Shown here one piece after another: positions 29,356 to 35,555 of a DNA stretch of 35,555 nucleotides. Origin of the DNA: Rhodobiaceae bacterium (GTDB taxonomy: Bacteria; Pseudomonadota; Alphaproteobacteria; RS24); assembly GCA_002683515.1 (NCBI GenBank), contig NYTN01000053.1, positions 1 through 35,555 of the forward strand, read 5' to 3'. Numbering within the stretch: position 1 is the first letter of the stretch; every line of letters begins with the position of its first letter. The position numbers and the translations under genes are program-made. A model generated the notes under the pieces. It was not told the origin of the DNA. It worked only from the letters and a program-made list of their open reading frames with translations, and searched no databases.

Positions 29356-29706
29356 ATGGAGAAAAAAATGCCTTTTAAGTTCGAAATTTTTACAAAGCGT
29401 TTGATTACCCTGGTTGTTTTGGTGGTAATGATAATAAGCTTTAGTAATTCAGCCTACGCAGCGCCAATCCGTTTTAAAGCTATGGATGCGAATAAAGACG
29501 GCAAAGTCACGCAACAGGAATTTACTGCCAAAATCGACCAGCAATTTGCTAAGATGGATAAAAATAATGACGGCTTGATCCAGCACAATGAGCTGAAAAC
29601 TTTCCATGCCGCAAAATTTGAAAAAATGGACCGCGACAATAATGGATATCTGGATAAAAAAGATAGACGCGTCAAAAAAATGGATGAGAAGGAAGGTCGC
29701 CACTAG
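29356..29706 (+). CDS. secreted EF-hand protein with three Ca-binding-type loops
   Basis: Signal peptide LITLVVLVVMIISFSNSAYA; loops DANKDGKVTQQE, DKNNDGLIQHNE, DRDNNGYLDKKD. Alternative ATG at 29368. Confidence 0.92.
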   Translation: MEKKMPFKFEIFTKRLITLVVLVVMIISFSNSAYAAPIRFKAMDANKDGKVTQQEFTAKIDQQFAKMDKNNDGLIQHNELKTFHAAKFEKMDRDNNGYLDKKDRRVKKMDEKEGRH

Positions 29707-29723
29707 CACTAAGGAGGCCGCTC

Positions 29724-30275
29724 TTGTCTGAACCCAGCGACGAAGACTTAATGTCTGCAATTGCTGAAGGCGACCAGATGGCCTTCAATCTGCTGACCTC
29801 AAGGCATTTGAAGATGGTTTATGCGATAGCATTGCAGAGATTAAAGCACCCAAGTGACGCTGAAGAAGTGGCACAGGATGTTTTTACCCGTCTCTGGCAA
29901 AATGCACCTAAATGGGAAGCCGAAGCCAAAATCAGCACATGGCTTTATCGTGTTTGCGTTAACCGCTCGATTGATATGCTAAGGCGGCGCAAACCCATGA
30001 CCGATATAGACGATGTTCCAGAAATTCCAGATGGTGCCGATAACGCTCTTCAAACTTTGGAAACCAAAGACAGAAAAAAACAAATAGAAGAAGCATTAGG
30101 CAATTTAACGAGCGAACAGCGTGACGCTATCCAGCTTGTCTACTTTTCTGAGATGAAGCAACAAGAGGCTGCTGACTCGCTTGGGTTGAGTTTAGCAGCA
30201 TTGGAGTCACTTTTACGCCGCGCCAGAAAAAAACTGCATACTGTATTAAATGAAAATTATGAAGAATTATACTGA
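29724..30275 (+). CDS. ECF-type RNA polymerase sigma factor
   Basis: Sigma region 2 (HPSDAEEVAQDVFTRLWQNAPKW, STWLYRVCVNRSIDMLRRRK) and region 4 (LTSEQRDAIQLVYFSEMKQQEAADSLGLSLAALESLLRRARKKL). TTG start preceded by AAGGAGG. Confidence 0.95.
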   Translation: MSEPSDEDLMSAIAEGDQMAFNLLTSRHLKMVYAIALQRLKHPSDAEEVAQDVFTRLWQNAPKWEAEAKISTWLYRVCVNRSIDMLRRRKPMTDIDDVPEIPDGADNALQTLETKDRKKQIEEALGNLTSEQRDAIQLVYFSEMKQQEAADSLGLSLAALESLLRRARKKLHTVLNENYEELY

Positions 30276-30313
30276 GAGGACACCTATCGGTAATTGGGGA
30301 GACATGACGAGAA

Positions 30314-30781
30314 ATGACTGACGAAAAGAAAAACGCCGTATCTTTCGATATGCATAAATTCAAAACGCTTATCTCTGCCCATGGTAGTGATATTGCAAAA
30401 TGGCCCGATGATAGCCGCAATTGGGGGCTGGCCTATAGCAGCGATAATAACGAAGCTCAAAAATTCATCTCTTATGAAAAAGAGCTGGATGATGTATTGG
30501 TGGATATTCACAACACTGCTCTTAACTCTGAAGATTTCTCGAGCCTTCAATATAAAATCGTTTCCGAGGCCACGCGCCTACCTCAACAAATGCACTCGAG
30601 CAATCAAAATCCTTTTATGGGTTCATCCATTCAATCCGTAGCCGCCTGCTTAATGATGTTTGTCTGTTTGGCAGCGGGCATGTTCAGCCTCCCCTATCTG
30701 CCTTTGGACACGATTACCTCCACTTACAGCGAACAAAACTTCGCTTTTCTTGAAATCAATCCTTTAAGTTCATGGGATTAA
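30314..30781 (+). CDS. small single-TM protein, anti-sigma factor candidate
   Basis: 155 aa; N-terminal FKTLISAHGSDIAKWPDDSR, TM SVAACLMMFVCLAAGMFSLPYL; position just after the ECF sigma gene. Confidence 0.65.
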   Translation: MTDEKKNAVSFDMHKFKTLISAHGSDIAKWPDDSRNWGLAYSSDNNEAQKFISYEKELDDVLVDIHNTALNSEDFSSLQYKIVSEATRLPQQMHSSNQNPFMGSSIQSVAACLMMFVCLAAGMFSLPYLPLDTITSTYSEQNFAFLEINPLSSWD

Positions 30782-30803
30782 ACTGGAGTTGATCATGAAC
30801 CCC

Positions 30804-31334
30804 ACGCTTATCCAAATCAGCAAACGAAAACGTATTATTTTCATCATTGTGCTCCTGTTTTCTCTTGCCGCAAATTTCTTTGTACTTGGCGCAGGAATTA
30901 GTTTCTTTATGCAGAGTCAACCAACCGGTGATGCTGAAAAAATAAAAACTGTGGAAAGGCTAGAAAAAAGATTTCTAAAACGCATCAATGCAGATGATCG
31001 ACTGGCTGTCCGCGAGGTTTTTAAACAAAACAGGAAACAAAGCGCAGTGCTGTTCAAAACCTATTTCAAAGAAAGAGAAGAAGTCATCGCCTACATTCAA
31101 GGTGATGAGATAGACAAAACTGAACTGCAAATAATGTCAGATAATTTGTTACGCCAAGAACGCGCATTGAGTATTCATCTCAATGCTGTTTTACAACAAC
31201 TTATCCAAGTGTCAGGACAAGAGACCAGAGTGCGTATTGCAGATATGCTTCGCCTAAGAGATGGCCGCCACCGTGGTGGGCGCAGTTGGCTAGCACCTAA
31301 AGAAAGACTTCGTAAGCACCAGGATAAAAAATAA
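30804..31334 (+). CDS. membrane-anchored periplasmic sensor-like protein (heavy-metal-sensor/CnrX-like family)
   Basis: N-terminal TM anchor IIFIIVLLFSLAANFFVLGAGISFF followed by a charged helical periplasmic domain; position in the ECF operon. ORF track start is 30789 and later Met/ATG starts are possible, so the start is uncertain. Confidence 0.6.
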   Translation, partial: TLIQISKRKRIIFIIVLLFSLAANFFVLGAGISFFMQSQPTGDAEKIKTVERLEKRFLKRINADDRLAVREVFKQNRKQSAVLFKTYFKEREEVIAYIQGDEIDKTELQIMSDNLLRQERALSIHLNAVLQQLIQVSGQETRVRIADMLRLRDGRHRGGRSWLAPKERLRKHQDKK

Positions 31335-31374
31335 GAATAAAATCTTTAAAATATAAAACTAATATTCAAAAAGC

Positions 31375-32148
31375 CTATCGCGGTGTCATTCTAATACCGC
31401 CATCCATGCGGATGCATTCGCCATTAACGTAATCATTTTCAACGAGATACTGCGCCGTTTTAGCAATCTCATCAGGTTTACCAAGGCGTTTTGGATTTAG
31501 CACTGAGTTTTCCAAAGCTTGGAAAATATTTTCCGGCAGAGTATCAAACATAGGCGTATGAATAAGGCCGGGTACAATTGTGTTGCAGCGAATGCCAAGT
31601 TCAGCCAAATCGCGCGCAATGACGATTGTCATACCTATAACCCCGCCCTTTGTCGCACTATATGCGACCTGACCGATTTGACCCTCATAACCCGCTACTG
31701 ACGCGGTGTTGATAATCACCCCTCGCTGACCATCATCAGTAATTGGATCATTTTTCATCATCGACTCAGCGGCAAGACGCGCCACATTAAACGTACCGAT
31801 GAGGTTTACATCTATAACACGCTTAAAATCTTCAAGTGGATGCGGCCCGTTTTTGGGATGATATGTCTTAGCAGCCCAGGCAATACCAGCATAATTACAA
31901 CAAATGTGAGCTGGGCCAAAAGCAGTTTCAACTTCTTGTATCGCCGCGCTTACAGAAGCCTCATCCGTGACATTTACCTGCTGGTAAATCACATTATCGC
32001 CCAACTCTTCTACAAGGGCTGCGCCACGCTCCTCATTCATATCAAATATCGCGCATTTCGCACCATGCGCAACAAACCTTCTAAGTGTCGCCTCGCCAAG
32101 GCCAGATGCCCCGCCTGTAATGATTGCAACCTTATCTTTTAAGTCCAT
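31375..32148 (-). CDS. SDR-family dehydrogenase (3-hydroxyacyl-CoA dehydrogenase type-2-like)
   Basis: GGASGLGEAT, NYAG, YSATKGG; C-terminal YVNGECIRMDGGIRM. Start moved to ATG 32148, preceded by AGGAG. Confidence 0.9.
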   Translation of the reverse strand: MDLKDKVAIITGGASGLGEATLRRFVAHGAKCAIFDMNEERGAALVEELGDNVIYQQVNVTDEASVSAAIQEVETAFGPAHICCNYAGIAWAAKTYHPKNGPHPLEDFKRVIDVNLIGTFNVARLAAESMMKNDPITDDGQRGVIINTASVAGYEGQIGQVAYSATKGGVIGMTIVIARDLAELGIRCNTIVPGLIHTPMFDTLPENIFQALENSVLNPKRLGKPDEIAKTAQYLVENDYVNGECIRMDGGIRMTPR

Positions 32149-32180
32149 TTTCAACTCCTATTAAGCAACCGTCTAATTGA

Positions 32181-32984
32181 TTAAGCCGACGATTTCATAA
32201 AACGTGTATTTTCCAACGGTGGTGTTTCAGGTGGCCCGGCAAAGCATTGTGCATGGCTCATCCAAGCCTCTGAGACAGGACCGATAAGCTTTAAATTTGT
32301 GTCTGATATATTGCGGGTTTGCGTTACGACCTGACAAAATTCGCTAGCAGTTCCTGTCACTGCAGAAACATCGCTTAATTCGCCAAATTGCCAGACCTCC
32401 CCTGATGGGGCTATTAATTCAATATAAGGTATTGGCCCCGGAGGAGTTTGCCCCTTAACCTGGAAACTCCAATTAAATGTGTTGATACCAAGAACCACTA
32501 TATTTTTTATCCGGTCAGCATCCTGACGCACAACGCCTAGCGCATCATAAATAGCGAGACCATGCGCCCATGTTTCCATTAATCGAGCGGTAATACTTGA
32601 ACGCACACTCATATCCGGACCAATCCATTTAACACGATGTTTTGGATCAAGTTCAGCAAATGCATCAGTCATTTTGATATAATATTCACTCCATGTATTC
32701 AAAAGCGCCTGTCCCGCAAGTCCGTTAATATATGACCTTTCAAATTTCTTGAGATTACCCGCCATGACATCAGCCTTAACTTTATCAACATAGGTATCAA
32801 AGGCTGCCTCGTCAGCATAGCTCTCATAGGCCGCTACATTCCAGATATGCAAATGTTCAAGAATATCGTTAAAAGTCCAATTCTTAAAACCTGTTGGGGT
32901 GGTGAAATCATCATCTGATAAATCAGCCATGATCCGATAAAGCGCCTCAGACTCATCAAGCAAGTCATTAGATAATTGCTGCAT
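32181..32984 (-). CDS. TIGR03084-type (DinB/MDMPI-like) metal-binding family protein
   Basis: N-terminal helical domain with WTFNDILEHLHIWN and METWAHGLAIYDALG motifs; starts within the stop of the carboxylase gene. Confidence 0.75.
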   Translation of the reverse strand: MQQLSNDLLDESEALYRIMADLSDDDFTTPTGFKNWTFNDILEHLHIWNVAAYESYADEAAFDTYVDKVKADVMAGNLKKFERSYINGLAGQALLNTWSEYYIKMTDAFAELDPKHRVKWIGPDMSVRSSITARLMETWAHGLAIYDALGVVRQDADRIKNIVVLGINTFNWSFQVKGQTPPGPIPYIELIAPSGEVWQFGELSDVSAVTGTASEFCQVVTQTRNISDTNLKLIGPVSEAWMSHAQCFAGPPETPPLENTRFMKSSA

Positions 32985-35029
32985 CAGGCGTTTTCCTCAT
33001 TACCGGCATCTTCTTCGGCAATCTCAATCATTAGATCATTCACGCTAACTTGTTGGTCAGAAACAATTCTAACATCAATGACATCGCCTTCTACTTCAGA
33101 AAATATTTCATGCTGCATTTTCATAGCTTCAACAACTGCAAGCTTTTGACCCTCTTCAACCTTGTCACCGACCTTAACAAATACTTCAATGACACGACCA
33201 TGCAGTGGTGCCGTAACCAAGCCACCTGCAGAACCCTCAGCCCCATCATCAGTCACATGCAATTGATTGATGCTCGATAAAAATATTGCTGTATCCGCAG
33301 ATTGTATCGCATGAAACAGCACATTCGCGTCAAAAACGGCTCGACTCTTAAAGATTTTGTTATTTACGTTGAAAGAAAGCGATACATCCGGTGTCACCTG
33401 CTCATCATCATGTGTTTCAACAAGAACCGCTTCCGACCCCTCCTCAAAGGTAATATCAACTTGATAGGACCCAGCTTGAGTGCTTGAAACAGTGAGGTCA
33501 AAAACCTCCTCCCCAATAAGCAAGCTATAAGGTGTTTGCAAAGCACCTGTGGTTGAAAAATTTTTCAGCGCATCCGGGACAGATATGGCGCGGCCTAAAG
33601 CCTGCTCTCTATCATGTATAAAATGAAGCACTGCCTGTAAGGCTACCATCTCATTACTGACAGGCTCAGCCGTATAACCGGTTTCGCCAAAAGTCTCACC
33701 AATGAATGCAGTCGTCGCCTCACCTTTAATAAAGGTTTCTTTTTCAAGACAGGTAACAAGAAAATCTCTGTTCGTTGCCGGTCCGAGAAGTGCTGTTTGG
33801 CGCAAAGCTTCAACAAGTCTTTTGCGAGCAGTCTCCCGGTCATCTCCATAAGCAATAACTTTAGCAACCATAGGATCATAAAAAGGCGAAATATCCTGCC
33901 CCTCTACAACACCGCCGTCAAAACGCACATTATCTATAGTGGCCGGACGCCATGCCACTATTTTACCAGTCGCTGGCATAAAATCATTATTCGGGTCTTC
34001 AGCGTAAAGCCGCACCTCAATAGCATGACCATCCAAAGAAACATCTTCTTGCTTGAGGTCTAACATTTCACCTTGCGCAACCTTGATTTGCAATTCGACC
34101 AAATCCAAACCAGTGACCATTTCAGTCACCGGATGCTCGACTTGCAAACGCGTATTCATCTCCAAAAAGTAATACGCCTCACTCTGGTCAAGAAGAAATT
34201 CAACTGTTCCCGCCCCTACATAATTTATATTCCGTGCCGCTTCGACAGCCGCTGCGCCCATATCTGCACGCAATTCAGCGGTCATAACGGGACAAGGAGA
34301 CTCTTCAATCACTTTTTGATGACGGCGTTGAACTGAACAGTCACGCTCACCCAAATGAACTACCTGACCATGCCGATCTGCAAAAACCTGTATTTCCACA
34401 TGGCGGGGATAGATAATCGCCTTTTCCAAAATAAGCTCATCTGAACCAAAAGCATTTGCAGCCTCAGATCGCGCCGTGACAAGAGCATTTTTCAGTTCAT
34501 CCATATCTTGAACAAGACGCATACCACGACCACCACCCCCAGCAGCGGCCTTAACCATAATGGGAAACTTAATCTCATTTGCCGCTTCTATAAGACGTTC
34601 ATCAGATTGATCGGCATCTTCATAACCCGGTACACATGGGACACCAGCTTCAATCATTCTGCGCTTTGCAGCAGCTTTATTCCCCATTAATGAAATCGCT
34701 TCAGCATCTGGGCCAATAAAAATCAAACCCGCCTTTTGCACTGCTTCGGCAAAATCAGCATTTTCAGATAAAAATCCATATCCGGGGTGAATGGCATCAG
34801 CATTAGTCTGGCGCGCAGCGTCAAGAATATTGTCGATGACAAGATAACTCTCACCCACTGGCCCAGCCCCAATACGAATAGCCTCGTCAGCAAGCGTAAC
34901 ATGGGGCGCTTGAACATCAGCGTCCGAATAAACAGCAACTGTTGAAATACCAAGACGCCGAGCAGTCTGCATGATTCTGACAGCAATTTCACCACGATTA
35001 GCAATAAGGATTTTTCTAATAGACGACAT
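32984..35029 (-). CDS. acyl-CoA carboxylase biotin carboxylase (alpha) subunit with BCCP domain
   Basis: IRKILIANRGEIAVRI, GGGGRGMR, EMNTRLQVEHPVTE, biotin site VVEAMKMQHE. Start ATG 35029. Confidence 0.95.
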   Translation of the reverse strand: MSSIRKILIANRGEIAVRIMQTARRLGISTVAVYSDADVQAPHVTLADEAIRIGAGPVGESYLVIDNILDAARQTNADAIHPGYGFLSENADFAEAVQKAGLIFIGPDAEAISLMGNKAAAKRRMIEAGVPCVPGYEDADQSDERLIEAANEIKFPIMVKAAAGGGGRGMRLVQDMDELKNALVTARSEAANAFGSDELILEKAIIYPRHVEIQVFADRHGQVVHLGERDCSVQRRHQKVIEESPCPVMTAELRADMGAAAVEAARNINYVGAGTVEFLLDQSEAYYFLEMNTRLQVEHPVTEMVTGLDLVELQIKVAQGEMLDLKQEDVSLDGHAIEVRLYAEDPNNDFMPATGKIVAWRPATIDNVRFDGGVVEGQDISPFYDPMVAKVIAYGDDRETARKRLVEALRQTALLGPATNRDFLVTCLEKETFIKGEATTAFIGETFGETGYTAEPVSNEMVALQAVLHFIHDREQALGRAISVPDALKNFSTTGALQTPYSLLIGEEVFDLTVSSTQAGSYQVDITFEEGSEAVLVETHDDEQVTPDVSLSFNVNNKIFKSRAVFDANVLFHAIQSADTAIFLSSINQLHVTDDGAEGSAGGLVTAPLHGRVIEVFVKVGDKVEEGQKLAVVEAMKMQHEIFSEVEGDVIDVRIVSDQQVSVNDLMIEIAEEDAGNEENA

Positions 35030-35034
35030 AATTT

Positions 35035-35555
35035 TTAATTCTCTTCTGCCCAACGAGGTTTTCTCTTCTCTAGGAAGGAAGCAATACCCTCTCGCCCCTC
35101 TTCACCAACAATAGCCTCGGCAAATCCTTTAGCTGCAAATTCGATTATCTCTTTGCCTTGAAGTGTTCGGCTGGCAAAAATAATCTCCTTACTCACTGCA
35201 TTTGCATTTGGCGCGCAACGCATGACAGCTTTTTTAATTTCAGCTTCTTTAGCTTCCGCTTCCACACAATCTTTTACAACAAAATCAGCAAGACCGATTG
35301 TTAAGGCTTCTTCAGATCCAATACGCGCTGCAGTCATCACCATGCGACGCGCTACGGGTAAACCTAAACGGCTTGCTACATGTGGAATAATCTGAGCCGG
35401 AGGTATGCCAATAGCTGCCTCAGTCATCGCAAATTTTGCATCTTCTGTCACAATGACCACATCACATGCGCAAACAAGACCGAACCCTCCAGCCATTGCG
35501 GGGCCTTCTACCAGCGCAATCACTGGCATAGGAAGGGTGGACAATGCCTCAAACA
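35035..35555 (-). CDS. enoyl-CoA hydratase/isomerase family protein, 5' end beyond window
   Basis: PVIALVEGPAMAGGFGLVCACDVVIVTEDAKFAMTEAAIGIPPAQIIPHV; no start before the window edge. Confidence 0.92.
   Translation of the reverse strand, partial: FEALSTLPMPVIALVEGPAMAGGFGLVCACDVVIVTEDAKFAMTEAAIGIPPAQIIPHVASRLGLPVARRMVMTAARIGSEEALTIGLADFVVKDCVEAEAKEAEIKKAVMRCAPNANAVSKEIIFASRTLQGKEIIEFAAKGFAEAIVGEEGREGIASFLEKRKPRWAEEN

Noticed and set aside
1-35555. CRISPR arrays, transposons, prophage, toxin-antitoxin or known defence islands
   Set aside because: No regularly spaced repeats, transposase/integrase motifs, phage structural genes or recognised defence domains were seen on reading either strand.

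Overview
This 35.5 kb window looks like chromosomal DNA from an alphaproteobacterium. That is inferred from gene content only, and species cannot be assigned. Most of it is ordinary metabolic or housekeeping content: tRNA-Val(GAC), an SDR plus Baeyer-Villiger monooxygenase pair, an N-formylglutamate amidohydrolase-like plus HisN-like pair, an NSS transporter, gltB/gltD, an MltB-like lytic transglycosylase, galU, kdsD, and a minus-strand acyl-CoA carboxylase / enoyl-CoA hydratase / SDR cluster running off the right edge. Three parts deserve a second look. (1) A cobalamin-riboswitch-led minus-strand operon (about 24.6-19.3 kb) continues past BtuB-, BtuF- and BtuD-like genes into an orphan MlaF-like ABC ATPase whose catalytic Glu and H-switch His are both replaced, and then into msrA. 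(2) A cluster at about 29.2-31.3 kb has a three-EF-hand secreted protein, an ECF sigma factor, a small TM protein (anti-sigma candidate) and a periplasmic-sensor-like protein. It is preceded by a minus-strand UUCG-loop intrinsic terminator with no annotated minus-strand gene feeding it, so a candidate sRNA or long antisense transcript. (3) Two divergent unassigned genes (26.7-28.5 kb) encode a GAF-like/TM protein and an acidic coiled-coil protein. I saw no CRISPR array, transposase, integrase or recognisable defence system.
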